A stretch of DNA of 64,000 nt from Clostridia bacterium (GCA_017472695.1 JAFUOQ010000003.1:45364-109363); one strand, 5' to 3'; numbered from the stretch's first letter, positions 33,934 through 43,634 are shown. Numbers and translations: made by a program. Notes: generated from the sequence alone by a model not told the origin.

Positions 33934-35685
33934 TTATCCTACAAAGGTAGAGTAAGTAAATTCTATATCTTGCTTTTCTTCGCTAATGCTTACAATTTCA
34001 AATTCGATTATTGTTATTTCAGTTTCTTCGCCTGTTTCCTCGTCGGTCGCGGTTTGGGTTTGAGGATAAAGAGTAATTTCTATTGTTCCTTTCTCATCCG
34101 CCACATATTCTTCGCCCAAAACAACAACCTTAACGCCTTGCGCATTTTTTATTGTCAAGGTAGCGATTCTTCCTTGCAATGATTTGAAATATAGGGTTTC
34201 ATTAGCATCAATCTTTACAAGACTTGCTGGTGCATCAACCACGTCAGCAACAACGATTTTAGAGTCTTCTCCGCCCTTGTCGTTTTCAACAAGAGTACAG
34301 CATGCAAAGAGCCATGCATTTTCTTCTGTTATGCCCTCAATTACTGCACCCTCAATAATGTCAAAAACTCCATTAGCTCCTGGAACAATCGTATTTGGCT
34401 CTTTAAAGATATTGCTATCACCGTAATACCATCCACATTGCTCCATTACATTTTTAATAACATATTCAAGCTCCTTTGTAAGAGGAGTAACGCCTGCGCT
34501 ATCACACTTGCTTGCATATTTTTCAAAGAAGGAATTGTATGTTTCTCTTCTTAAAGCATTTCCATTTTCATCGGTGAAAATCTTAAATAGTCCAGTGTAA
34601 TCGCACATTTGCTTGAATGAATCTATATATTTGCTTGATGATGTAATTCTCACAAGCACAATTACACCATCCTCTGTGCCGAGGTGATAATATCCATCAT
34701 TCTCGTTATATACGACTGTTAGCTCAGCATCAGTTACATCTAGGTCAACAAGATCACAGTTTAGATAGTTATACTTGCTTATTGCACTTGGAACTTCCTT
34801 TGCAACATAATCAATTTCTTGGATTGGCTTTGAAGCATCTCCTGTACGCTCGATTGTAAGGAAGCAAGTATCTGTTGCCAAGGATTTAACTCCTATAACA
34901 TAGGTTGCAGTTCCACCGGTGCCAGTTGACACGCTAGAATCAAGCACTTCTATCTCGAATGTTCCATCCTCATTTTCAACGCTGGAGTCCTTTTCTGCAA
35001 AAACATTGTGTGTACCACCATAATATCCGATGTTTATCGCGACATCGCAAATATATCCAAATTTGTACACTCCCCCGCGTGTAGGTCTAAAAATGTAATA
35101 TGATTTTTTATCAATTGCAACCTTGTTTGCGCCCTCTGTGACAAAGCCTGCCTCGTACTCATATTGCTCATCAGTCTTTTCATCATAAGGGAAAATTGTT
35201 TGTTTGTCCTCGTTTGGTATATTATAAAGCAAAATTTCCTTTGATGGCTTTTTAGCTGTTACAACACACTCGTTTTCATCATAGATAAGATTATTGTCTT
35301 GATAGGTAAGGTCAAAGGTATAATCGCCCTTTTCAAGTGAAATAGTAGCAACGCCATCTGTTGTTTTAGTCATATTGCCAACAGGCTCTCCATCCTTGTA
35401 CATTTGCACAAAAGCTCTAGACGAAATAGGCTTGCCTGTATAGTCTATAACAGTGATTGTATATTCAATTTCGTTTGACGGAGTGTCTGTATTTGTTTCA
35501 GTTTCAGCTTCAGTTTCAGATTCTGTTGCCGTATCAGTTTCAGTATCTGTTTCGGTTTCAGTTTCAGTATTTGTTTCAGTCTCTGTATTTGTTTCTGTAT
35601 CTGTGTTAGATACACCACCACATGCACAAAGTAGCATAGAAAGTGCAAAAGCAAGACATATAATAAATATTATTTTCTTATTCAT
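33934..35685 (-). CDS. Surface lipoprotein B with Thr/Glu linker and GYYH module
   Basis: A 583-residue lipoprotein, lipobox at C22 (LLCAC). A Thr/Glu/Asp linker covers about residues 26-70, then a Cna-B-like domain (ITVIDYTGKPISSRAFVQMY). A PPC-like module with the motif YYIFRPTRGGVYKF follows, and then a module containing DGYYHLGTEDGVIVLVRI. The last two have clear counterparts in lipoprotein C. Eight or more cysteines lie in the exported part, unusual for a secreted protein of this type and possible partners for the nearby thioredoxins. No promoter is obvious between its start and the terminator after lipoprotein C, so expression may depend on read-through. Confidence 0.75.
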   Translation of the reverse strand: MNKKIIFIICLAFALSMLLCACGGVSNTDTETNTETETNTETETETDTETDTATESETEAETETNTDTPSNEIEYTITVIDYTGKPISSRAFVQMYKDGEPVGNMTKTTDGVATISLEKGDYTFDLTYQDNNLIYDENECVVTAKKPSKEILLYNIPNEDKQTIFPYDEKTDEQYEYEAGFVTEGANKVAIDKKSYYIFRPTRGGVYKFGYICDVAINIGYYGGTHNVFAEKDSSVENEDGTFEIEVLDSSVSTGTGGTATYVIGVKSLATDTCFLTIERTGDASKPIQEIDYVAKEVPSAISKYNYLNCDLVDLDVTDAELTVVYNENDGYYHLGTEDGVIVLVRITSSSKYIDSFKQMCDYTGLFKIFTDENGNALRRETYNSFFEKYASKCDSAGVTPLTKELEYVIKNVMEQCGWYYGDSNIFKEPNTIVPGANGVFDIIEGAVIEGITEENAWLFACCTLVENDKGGEDSKIVVADVVDAPASLVKIDANETLYFKSLQGRIATLTIKNAQGVKVVVLGEEYVADEKGTIEITLYPQTQTATDEETGEETEITIIEFEIVSISEEKQDIEFTYSTFVG

Positions 35686-35714
35686 AAAATCTCCAATTAA
35701 GAATGCTCTTAAAT

Positions 35715-35744
35715 AAATTAGGCGGTTGTAAAACCGCCTAATAA
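35715..35744 (-). terminator. Terminator after lipoprotein C
   Basis: TTAGGCGGTT pairs with AACCGCCTAA, followed on the minus strand by TTTATTT. It is directly behind the stop codon of lipoprotein C. Confidence 0.75.
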
Positions 35745-35745
35745 A

Positions 35746-38700
35746 TTATTCGGTTACTTCTGGACCGAGATATTCATAATAGTAGCAAAGCTTTGTCCAA
35801 GAGTTTTCAACGCCCTCGAATGTGAATTTGTCCATAAGGAACTGGAGCATTTGCGCTAGCTCCTCGTCAACCATAACACATCCTTGTCTTTCGGGATAGC
35901 CTTCCTCGTCAAGCATAAGCTCAAGATATTTTTTTGCAGCCTCTGTTAAGTCAGGTGCTAGCTCTGCTCCCTCTGGTGGGGTTTGAAGCTGCATCTCTGT
36001 TTCAAGAGTTTCCTCGTCAATTATGACATATTCGTAGCCATAAGCTCTATACTGACCATCAACGATATATCCGTGATATACACCATTCATAATATCGTCC
36101 ATTTGGTAGAATTGCCAGTTTGCATCGAAGTCTGCGCCCCAAAGCTCGCGTAGTCCGTCCTCGCCATAGTTGTCAAGGTAAGCGATAGCCTCTTGGTCAA
36201 CGGCGGTTCTTTCAAAAATGAAAGCGTTAGCCTCTATTAATTCTTTTATTGATTGTGTTGTAAATATGTTTGTGTATTGATGGAAATCGGCATAAAGAAC
36301 TGAACCAAGTGTGCCGTCCTCACGAACATGGTGATAATATCCGTCATCACCTAGTGCAACATCAATACCACCCGCGATAGTGTCACCTTGTACACCGCCT
36401 ATACCCTCTTCGTATGTGAATGGGCCTGGAGATGCAACAACAAAGTAATCAAATGTTTCACCGATATATTGTACATCAAATGTAAACTTACCATATTGAT
36501 ATTGGTCATAATAAGCGAAGTTGATGTAGTACTCCTCACCAGCCTCCATATATGCTACCATTGATGCGTTGGTAAAATCTCTTTCATATACGCCATCGCC
36601 ATCCGGGTCAACAAGAAGCTCCTTGCAGAAGCGCTCACCAAGGTCAGAGTTTGTGTACTCTATTCTGTCACCGTTTGCAACCCATGTATCATGGTCACCA
36701 ACGAAAATCCAACCATTAACCTCATATACGCTATTTGTTGTGAATCTATATACGCCTGATGTTGTTGGAACGAACTTGTAGAGCAAGCCTCTTGGCATAA
36801 TAACTCTGTTATATTCTACAACATTTGGTAGATCCTCTTTAACCTCGTATGCGCTAAAGGAAGCGAGTCCCTTAATTGGATCCTCAAGCTGCTTACCATC
36901 TGTTCCGTATGCATCATAGTAGTAGCAAAGAGTTAACCATTGGTCAGGGTTACCCTCGCCTATACCTGTTTCCTGCTTAACAAAAGCATCAAGATATTTT
37001 TGAAGAGTTGGAGTTACAGGACAGTATGAATAAATTTGCGAGTTAGATGCGTAGTTGCAATACTTAATAAGATCATCATAGCAGTTTACGCCATCAACCA
37101 TAAGCTCCTTTGAATCAGTAATTGTAAGTGTTATGGAGATGTCGCTTGCAAAATTGGTGTAGTTAATAAGGCTAGCCAAAAGAAGCGGACCATCCTTTGT
37201 GCCAACGTGGTAGTATCCATCATCGCCAAGAACTGCTGTTATATATTTTTCATAATCGGAACGATCCTCTGTCAAGCCTGACACTGCATCGCGTGGAATG
37301 TATGTTTCAACATTTATATTCTCCGCGTTTACAACATGGAAATTTTTGAGATAAACTGTATCGTCACCTTCATAATCAGAAATATTCTTTAGATATACAA
37401 ATGTAACATCGTATGTACCATCCTCGGTAGCAACCCATGGGCAACAGCCCTTCCACTCTTCGCTCTCACCGGAAATTGTGTATATGTCCTTGCCATTAAC
37501 TAAAACGTAAAGAACATCATAGCCTTGTTCAGTTGAAGCAAAATAGTCAAACATAAATGCTTCGCCAGCCTTGAGTACTACCTCTGCATGGAGAATAGCG
37601 TATGATGAATCCTTATCGAAGTTAGATGCCTTGATACAATCAACGCCATCTAATTTTGTGATTATAAATGGCCATGCATATTCTGCATCGCTTGATTCAG
37701 TTTCTGGCAAATATGTAACATCGATTTCGCCGTTATTAAGAACCGCCTCAAGCTCCTCTTGAGAAGGCATTTCCTCTGTTGGTTTATCTGTTGGAGTCAA
37801 TTCAGTTACGCTACTAAAGAGTCTTTGTTGATAGTCATCATCGCTAACTAGATAGTATTCAAACATCATATCAAAGTATTTCTCACTTGGAACTGCACCA
37901 GTATGCATAAGTGAAACCATACCATAGCGGTCAATAACTATTGTTACAGGGTTACCAGCAATGCCAAATGCGCTTTCAATATCATTTGCATCCTTAATCA
38001 TTTGTAAATCAAGTGCGAATGCGCCAACGATGCCTTCCTTTGCGTTTGCAAAAACATCATCAATATTTTCTGAATTTGCATCCTTTAAATCAGTTGAGAA
38101 GTTAGCAAGTGCTATTCTTAACTTATTGCTGTCTGCCTCTGCTATTGCTGTTTCGATTGCTAAGGCAAGCGCGTCAGCTGCAGCGCTTATATCATCCTCG
38201 CTTTTAATGCTTTCAAGCAAAGCATCAAGCGCTTCTTCTATTTTTGTTTCATCAAAATTCTTCAACTCAATATTAGAGTTAGTAACAAGTGTAGCAGCAA
38301 GAGCCTTTAAAGAATCATTCTTTTTAAGCTCATCACATATTGCGTTGTAGCTTCCAAATTTTGCATAGAATCCGTCTTTAAAATTCTTTACAGTTGTTTC
38401 ATTATCTCCACCAAGCTTACCATTGAGTGCGAAAAGCGCAACCCTGTCGCTGTATTTTGTATATGAAGACTCCATATCTGGGAACTCCTCAATACAGTAC
38501 GAGCAGGTTGTGAACCAAAAGTTAAGAACTATAGCATCCTTCTCCTCTAAAAGCTCGGAGAACTTGTATGTAACACCGTCTACTGTAATTGAGTAGTCAT
38601 AAATAATGTCACCAAGCTTGAAGCTAGATGGCTTCTCTGTAAGAAGACTGGATTCTAGCACGATGTCAGCGCCAGTTTCGCCCAGTTCATAGAATTCTTC

Positions 38701-39129
38701 AACAAAGTAGCCCTTTGGAGCTTCGTCAAGCTCGATTGTAAACTTCTCATCTGTAGGCAAGGTGAATGTAGCTACGCCCTTACTATCGGTAACGCCCATT
38801 CTATCCTTTGATATATTGCCATTAGAATCATAAATATAAACTCTAACGCCCTCGAGTGCCATCTTACCAGCTGATTTTACAGTAATAGTATAGGTAGCCT
38901 CGCCTTCCTCGTTTTCAGTTTCGGTTTCAGTCTCTGTTTCTGTATCTGTTTCAGTTTCGGTCTCTGTATCCGTTTCAGTTTCGGTTTCGATGTTTGTTTC
39001 CGTCTCCGTTTCTGTGCTGGTGTTTGTATCGGTATCACCATTTCCACCACATGATGCAACAAAGGCAACACAGGAAAGAAGCATAATCATAGCCAAGACA
39101 AGCAATAGCACCTTCTTTGTTTTTTGCAT
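35746..39129 (-). CDS. Surface lipoprotein C with Thr/Glu linker, Cna-B-like domain and thioredoxin (TlpA-like) domain
   Basis: A 1127-residue lipoprotein, lipobox at C27 (FVASC). Order: Thr/Glu/Asp linker (about 32-75), Cna-B-like domain (ITVKSAGKMALEGVRVYIY), then a TlpA-like thioredoxin fold with active site WFTTCSYC near residue 210. An Ala/Glu/Asp-rich helical insertion of about 130 residues splits the fold before its second half (NPVTIVIDRYGMV). Further on come a carbohydrate-binding-like region, a PPC-like module (YKFVPTTSGVYRFTT), and two copies of a module with GDDGYYHxG and WxxLCYYY. A redox role on surface proteins is likely. The gene has a consensus promoter. Confidence 0.8.
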   Translation of the reverse strand: MQKTKKVLLLVLAMIMLLSCVAFVASCGGNGDTDTNTSTETETETNIETETETDTETETETDTETETETETENEEGEATYTITVKSAGKMALEGVRVYIYDSNGNISKDRMGVTDSKGVATFTLPTDEKFTIELDEAPKGYFVEEFYELGETGADIVLESSLLTEKPSSFKLGDIIYDYSITVDGVTYKFSELLEEKDAIVLNFWFTTCSYCIEEFPDMESSYTKYSDRVALFALNGKLGGDNETTVKNFKDGFYAKFGSYNAICDELKKNDSLKALAATLVTNSNIELKNFDETKIEEALDALLESIKSEDDISAAADALALAIETAIAEADSNKLRIALANFSTDLKDANSENIDDVFANAKEGIVGAFALDLQMIKDANDIESAFGIAGNPVTIVIDRYGMVSLMHTGAVPSEKYFDMMFEYYLVSDDDYQQRLFSSVTELTPTDKPTEEMPSQEELEAVLNNGEIDVTYLPETESSDAEYAWPFIITKLDGVDCIKASNFDKDSSYAILHAEVVLKAGEAFMFDYFASTEQGYDVLYVLVNGKDIYTISGESEEWKGCCPWVATEDGTYDVTFVYLKNISDYEGDDTVYLKNFHVVNAENINVETYIPRDAVSGLTEDRSDYEKYITAVLGDDGYYHVGTKDGPLLLASLINYTNFASDISITLTITDSKELMVDGVNCYDDLIKYCNYASNSQIYSYCPVTPTLQKYLDAFVKQETGIGEGNPDQWLTLCYYYDAYGTDGKQLEDPIKGLASFSAYEVKEDLPNVVEYNRVIMPRGLLYKFVPTTSGVYRFTTNSVYEVNGWIFVGDHDTWVANGDRIEYTNSDLGERFCKELLVDPDGDGVYERDFTNASMVAYMEAGEEYYINFAYYDQYQYGKFTFDVQYIGETFDYFVVASPGPFTYEEGIGGVQGDTIAGGIDVALGDDGYYHHVREDGTLGSVLYADFHQYTNIFTTQSIKELIEANAFIFERTAVDQEAIAYLDNYGEDGLRELWGADFDANWQFYQMDDIMNGVYHGYIVDGQYRAYGYEYVIIDEETLETEMQLQTPPEGAELAPDLTEAAKKYLELMLDEEGYPERQGCVMVDEELAQMLQFLMDKFTFEGVENSWTKLCYYYEYLGPEVTE

Positions 39130-39172
39130 AGCATAACTCCTTAATATAAAATATAATTTTTAAGTCTTTTAT

Positions 39173-39201
39173 ATTATAGCACACGCGTAGCATTTTGTCA
39201 A
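39173..39201 (-). promoter_or_regulatory. Promoter of lipoprotein C
   Basis: TTGACA (39196-39201) and TATAAT (39173-39178) on the minus strand with a 17-base spacer; a consensus promoter implying strong expression. Confidence 0.85.
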
Positions 39202-39308
39202 TAGAGGGCTTTTCCTCTTACACCATATGTCATATTTTTTCAAAAAACGTAGCACCCTGTGTCTAATTTATTCAGAAATTTGAACAAATGTTCATTAAAA
39301 ATTAACAA

Positions 39309-39340
39309 AAGAACCCTCCTTGTTTTTGAGGAAGGTTCTT
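39309..39340 (-). terminator. Terminator after the glycosyltransferase
   Basis: AAGAACC pairs with GGTTCTT with further pairing (TCCT/AGGA) inside. The minus strand continues into a T-rich tract. Confidence 0.75.
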
Positions 39341-39349
39341 CATGTTCAA

Positions 39350-40585
39350 TTATAATTTATTTTTTAAAAAAATTCTTGCTTTCGAGCCTTTTTTGAAGAT
39401 TTTAAGCCCGATTTTATAGATAAGCTTGTTATAAACGAATTTGTGAGAAAGCTTGTTCTGTCTTTTTGGAACTATAATCAGCTTGCTTGAGCTTTTGTTG
39501 ATTTTTTTGCCTTCGTTATTAATTAGATAATTAATTGATTTGCCAACATATTGGTCTTTCTCATTATAAATAAGGTTAACATCGTCTGTACGATAAAACT
39601 TATATAGTTCTCTTTCAATATCGTCAAAATTGTCACCAAGCAGCTCTGTTCCTATATATGCATAAGAGTCACTCGCCAGTGAAAGCTGAAGCTTGGTTGT
39701 GTCATACTTTTCTTTAATATAATCATACATATGCTCGAGTTTATTTGCTTTTGCATATGAATAATGCTTTCTTGCCATCATTTCGGACCATTCCTTTAAG
39801 TTAGCCTTAATCTCGTCCTTAAATGAGTTCTCTGGTAAATTTGCATACATAGTATTAAATGTAAAGGTCATCGAGTCAATCTCATTTTTGAGTCCTGCCT
39901 CGCCCACTGTCACAACGCTCTGATTAGTGTGAACACGATAAAAGTAGTACCCTGTGTGCGTATTTACTAGTTTTTTTGCATTTTTCATTGTGAAAAAGTT
40001 GTAAAGCGCATCCTCTGAAAATGTGTATTTTTTTGCAAATGCATCTGTTTTTTCGAGCTCCTTTTTCGCCTCTAGCAAAAGTGATTTTTTGTACATTTTG
40101 TTCCACAAAACAAAGTAAGAATGCATTTTTCCCTTGCCCGATGCGAAAAACCTTAAGATATTATTGTTTTCATAGCAAATATCATTTTTTATCGTCAAGT
40201 CATCACCGCAAACAAATCTTGTGCGCTCTGTTAAGAACGCCCAGTCATTTATAACAATGTCTGCGCCACTTTCCTGCGCCTTTTTTATCATTGGTGCGTG
40301 ATAGTTAAATGTAACGTAATCGTCAGCATCACAAAAGGCAACATATTCGCCCTTTGATATTAAAATGCCCAAAAATCTTGCTGCCATTTGTCCCCTATTT
40401 TCTGTTTTTACGTACACAGGGTCGTACTTTTTTATAATTTCACTATAATTTTCATTTGAGCCATCATCAATTACAACTATCTCATATTCGTCCTTTTTCA
40501 AGGTGCTATTTCTTATTGATTTTAGAGCCTGTTCAAAAAAATCCTTATTTGTGTTATAAAGACACATTACTATACTTAATTTCAT
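39350..40585 (-). CDS. Family 2 (GT-A) glycosyltransferase
   Basis: A 411-residue GT2 enzyme. I chose the ATG at 40585 because it opens the standard fold (KLSIVMCLYNTNKDFFEQAL). Nucleotide-sugar binding motifs are DDGS (40-43) and the metal-binding D86-A-D88 (FCDADD). A second acidic motif occurs in the SEDALYNF stretch. The C-terminal 150 residues are basic and variable, and no transmembrane segment is clear. It probably adds sugars to a cell-surface polymer. It stands alone with its own promoter, divergent from the glycosidase gene. Confidence 0.85.
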   Translation of the reverse strand: MKLSIVMCLYNTNKDFFEQALKSIRNSTLKKDEYEIVVIDDGSNENYSEIIKKYDPVYVKTENRGQMAARFLGILISKGEYVAFCDADDYVTFNYHAPMIKKAQESGADIVINDWAFLTERTRFVCGDDLTIKNDICYENNNILRFFASGKGKMHSYFVLWNKMYKKSLLLEAKKELEKTDAFAKKYTFSEDALYNFFTMKNAKKLVNTHTGYYFYRVHTNQSVVTVGEAGLKNEIDSMTFTFNTMYANLPENSFKDEIKANLKEWSEMMARKHYSYAKANKLEHMYDYIKEKYDTTKLQLSLASDSYAYIGTELLGDNFDDIERELYKFYRTDDVNLIYNEKDQYVGKSINYLINNEGKKINKSSSKLIIVPKRQNKLSHKFVYNKLIYKIGLKIFKKGSKARIFLKNKL

Positions 40586-40622
40586 TTTTCTTTTTCCTTT
40601 TTCTTTTACTAATTCTTTATCT

Positions 40623-40651
40623 ATTATACATTCACTTTCGAAAATTGTCAA
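40623..40651 (-). promoter_or_regulatory. Promoter of the glycosyltransferase
   Basis: TTGACA (40646-40651) and TATAAT (40623-40628), minus strand, 17-base spacer. Confidence 0.85.
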
Positions 40652-40707
40652 TATTTAGTATAACATCATTTTAATGCTTATTTTTATTAATTAATTTCGA
40701 TATTCAA

Positions 40708-40736
40708 TTGACTTTTCACTTCATTTATATTATACT
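40708..40736 (+). promoter_or_regulatory. Promoter of the glycosidase gene
   Basis: TTGACT (40708-40713), 17 bases, TATACT (40731-40736). A leader of about 100 bases follows, with room for an AraC-type activator or repressor site, then AAAGGAG before the ATG at 40847. Confidence 0.7.
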
Positions 40737-40846
40737 ATATTCAGTGCAAAAATTACCAATTTATTATGTAAGTTGCACAAAATACAATTTTGCGATTTTG
40801 TTTGCCACACCGCACTTAAACCATTGTGGCATAAAGGAGACATGAA

Positions 40847-42811
40847 ATGAACAAAACACAAAAAATCAGAGTTACCCCTGATATGATTATTAATGATATG
40901 GGTATTGAAAAGGTTGAAAACTTTTTCTGCGAATTTGATAATGATGGCGACCCACTATATGGTGTAGAGGGTTCAATACCTCAAGTTCATCCAAGACACG
41001 ACCACTGGTGGGTTGGTCAAACCGACCTTCAGTTCACGGTAGAGCTTGACGGTATTTATCAAATTACCAATATGTATATTTATAATGACTACGACGCATA
41101 TAAGCCTGAAAAGGATAAGCACGACTATGGCGTTCGTAAGGTTAGGGTTAAAATGGGTACTCCATTTAGTTGGGAATATAATGAGGAGCTTGCGCCGGAG
41201 GTTAGAAAATGGACCGGCTTCGAAACAAGCCACAAGACACGTTATATAAACTTTTCCTTTAACAACAACCAAGCGCCAAGTGAAATTGTAATTTATGGCT
41301 ACAAGGTTGAAGATATTGACCTCACTCCTCCTCCAAGAAAGGAGCACAAGCGGAGTGACCTTTCAAAGTTTGTTGGTATGAACGGCTTTGTTAATGATGG
41401 TGACGATATTGCTCGCGCTTGTACATACATTCGTGAGTATCACCCTTGGCTATGGAGCTGCACCCCCGACCTTGAAAACACCACTCTTTCTATGAACCCA
41501 AGCTTTGCAGGTCCTTGGTACTTTGATGAGTACTATGAAAGAATGCATAGCCATGGAATTGATGTTGCTACCACAATTTCTACTCATCATAAGAGAACTC
41601 CTAAAGACAACACCTGTGACTCTTGCGATCCTAAAAACTATATGTCCTACGCAGCAATGCTTTTCCAATTTGTTGCTCGTTATGGGCACAATAAGGATAT
41701 CGACCCTGAGCTTATCAAGGTTGGCCCTGGTCAAGAAAAGAAAATCGGTCTTGGTTATATGACCGCGGTTGAGCCACTTAATGAGCCTGACGGCACATGG
41801 CTTGGTCGTGAGCCTTACTTCTCTCCTTTTGAGATGGCTGCATTTTTAAGTATGTGCTATGACGGGCACGAGGGAATGTACAAGAATGTCGGTGTTAAAC
41901 AGGCTGACCCTAACTTTATTATGTCAATGTCGGGTGGTGCTGGACTTCACCTTGGCAGACTCAAGGCTATGCAGTTCTGGTGCGAATACAACCGTAAGGA
42001 CAAGAAATTGCCATTTGATGTTATAAACGCTCACAGATACTGTGGTAAGCGCACTAACCTAAAGACCGGTAAAACAAAGAACGTTGACGTAAATATTGCT
42101 GACCGTGGCGACCAATCACAAATGGTTTACGTTGGCATTTCTCCTGAGGAAGGCGATATTATCGGCGCTTTCAGTACTATTATGGACTGGCGTGATAGAT
42201 ACTATCCAGATATGGAAATTTGGCTTACAGAATTCGGCTGGGACACTAACCAATCATATGAAACCTCAACCTCTGCTCACGCATATGGTGAATACACAGG
42301 CAGACAAGTACAAGGCATGTGGCTTGTTCGCGAGTACTTGCTCCTCTCCTCTATCGGTGTTGAGCGTGCGGCTATGTATATGTCCCGTGACTGTGGCCCT
42401 GAGGAAACAGCTGTTGGTAAGTATGGTTCTTCCGGCTTGGTTCGTCATCCTATTGAGATTGACCCAACCAATGTAATCCAAGGCAATAAGAAGGACTCCT
42501 TCTATTATATTTACACCTTAAAGGAAATTTTGAAGGACACTCGCTTTGTTAGTGAGATTGATTCAGGCAATCCAAAGGTTAAAGTGTTCAAATATGAAAC
42601 CGCCGATGGTAAGGCAAGATACGCTGTATGGTGCCCAACCTCTAACTCAACAAAGGTTAAAAGATTCAAGCTCAATGTTGGTGAGGGCGAATTCGTGCTT
42701 GCTGAGCTTGAGTTTGAATACTACAAGGGCAAGCGTAGTGATTTGAAGAATAAAAATGGATTTGTTACATTCTGTTCTTCAGAAAAGCCTGTATTTATAA
42801 TTGAAAAATAA
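40847..42811 (+). CDS. Putative clan GH-A glycoside hydrolase with N-terminal beta-sandwich domain, no signal peptide
   Basis: A 654-residue protein. Residues 1-165 look like a discoidin/CBM32-type beta-sandwich (WVGQTDLQFTVELDGIYQITN, APSEIVIYGYKV). The rest is a TIM barrel with the clan-A pattern. The acid/base is probably E313 in LNEPDG and the nucleophile E462 in LTEFGWDTN, 149 residues apart. A small C-terminal beta domain closes the protein. No signal peptide or anchor is seen, which would place it in the cytoplasm and suggest hydrolysis of imported oligosaccharides. I cannot name the CAZy family; GH39-like and GH5-like are options. An AraC gene is convergent just downstream. Confidence 0.75.
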   Translation: MNKTQKIRVTPDMIINDMGIEKVENFFCEFDNDGDPLYGVEGSIPQVHPRHDHWWVGQTDLQFTVELDGIYQITNMYIYNDYDAYKPEKDKHDYGVRKVRVKMGTPFSWEYNEELAPEVRKWTGFETSHKTRYINFSFNNNQAPSEIVIYGYKVEDIDLTPPPRKEHKRSDLSKFVGMNGFVNDGDDIARACTYIREYHPWLWSCTPDLENTTLSMNPSFAGPWYFDEYYERMHSHGIDVATTISTHHKRTPKDNTCDSCDPKNYMSYAAMLFQFVARYGHNKDIDPELIKVGPGQEKKIGLGYMTAVEPLNEPDGTWLGREPYFSPFEMAAFLSMCYDGHEGMYKNVGVKQADPNFIMSMSGGAGLHLGRLKAMQFWCEYNRKDKKLPFDVINAHRYCGKRTNLKTGKTKNVDVNIADRGDQSQMVYVGISPEEGDIIGAFSTIMDWRDRYYPDMEIWLTEFGWDTNQSYETSTSAHAYGEYTGRQVQGMWLVREYLLLSSIGVERAAMYMSRDCGPEETAVGKYGSSGLVRHPIEIDPTNVIQGNKKDSFYYIYTLKEILKDTRFVSEIDSGNPKVKVFKYETADGKARYAVWCPTSNSTKVKRFKLNVGEGEFVLAELEFEYYKGKRSDLKNKNGFVTFCSSEKPVFIIEK

Positions 42812-42821
42812 TATTAATAAA

Positions 42822-42856
42822 TAAAAGGTAGGTTTTTAGCCTACCTTTTTGTTTTT
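42822..42856. terminator. Bidirectional terminator between the glycosidase and AraC genes
   Basis: AAAGGTAGG pairs with CCTACCTTT, with T or A runs on both sides; it serves two convergent genes. Confidence 0.85.
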
Positions 42857-43634
42857 AGAATAGTGGAATAACTGGTCTTTTTTCTCTATATTCGCTTGGT
42901 GTCATTTTACATATGGACTTAAAATTTCTCATAAATGAATAAACGGAGCTATAGCCACATTCGATGGAGCATTCAAGAACGGACTTGTCTGTGTTTTTGA
43001 GCAGATAGCACGCTTTGCTGATTCTAAACTGATTCACAAATGAATTATAGGAAATTCCAAAGCTTTTTTGGAAATATCTTGATATATAGGAATACGAATA
43101 ACCGAGCTGAGATGATGCTTTAGAGAGTGAGCAATCAAGCGAATAATTGTTTTCGACAAAATCAAGCACCTTATCTAAAAAGTGAAGATTCAAGCTGCTC
43201 TTTTCTGTGTACTCAGCTGTCTGGTCAAATTCTGCAAGAAGCGAATACAAAGCACCTTTCTTTTTTAGAATTGAATCTGTCCCTCTTACACTAAACACCA
43301 TATCTACAACCGATTGTGAGGGCTTAAATTTGTTGCTTTTAGGTATCTTATATGATACGCGAGAGGAAAACGCCTCCACCAGCTTTTGCGAAAACATACA
43401 ATACCCGTGCTCGGATATCTTGCTCGAAAATGAGTGCTTTTGATTTGGAAAAATTAAAACCGCCTCGCCCTTATGTAGTATGTATTCACAATCATTTATA
43501 TAAACCTTGACCTCTCCCCCTGTTACATAGAAAAGCTCAAAGGAATAGTGCATGTGATCATAAAACGAGAGATTTTTTCCTTTCTTTGTAAAGTAATCCT
43601 GCAATGTGCCAAAATTAGAAAATTCGTAAACCAT
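42855..43634 (-). CDS. AraC-family transcriptional regulator with N-terminal cupin
   Basis: A 259-residue regulator. The start is the ATG at 43634, seven bases after GGAG; a TTG further upstream lacks a site. The N-terminal half is a sugar-sensing cupin (HYSFELFYVTGGEVKVYINDCEYILHKG region, H31 to G58). The C-terminal 100 residues are the double helix-turn-helix (LSKASSQLGYSYSYISRYFQ and VLECSIECGYSSVYSFMRNF, then PSEYR). It is convergent to the glycosidase gene and probably controls it in response to a sugar, which is inference from adjacency. Confidence 0.88.
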   Translation of the reverse strand: MVYEFSNFGTLQDYFTKKGKNLSFYDHMHYSFELFYVTGGEVKVYINDCEYILHKGEAVLIFPNQKHSFSSKISEHGYCMFSQKLVEAFSSRVSYKIPKSNKFKPSQSVVDMVFSVRGTDSILKKKGALYSLLAEFDQTAEYTEKSSLNLHFLDKVLDFVENNYSLDCSLSKASSQLGYSYSYISRYFQKSFGISYNSFVNQFRISKACYLLKNTDKSVLECSIECGYSSVYSFMRNFKSICKMTPSEYREKRPVIPLF

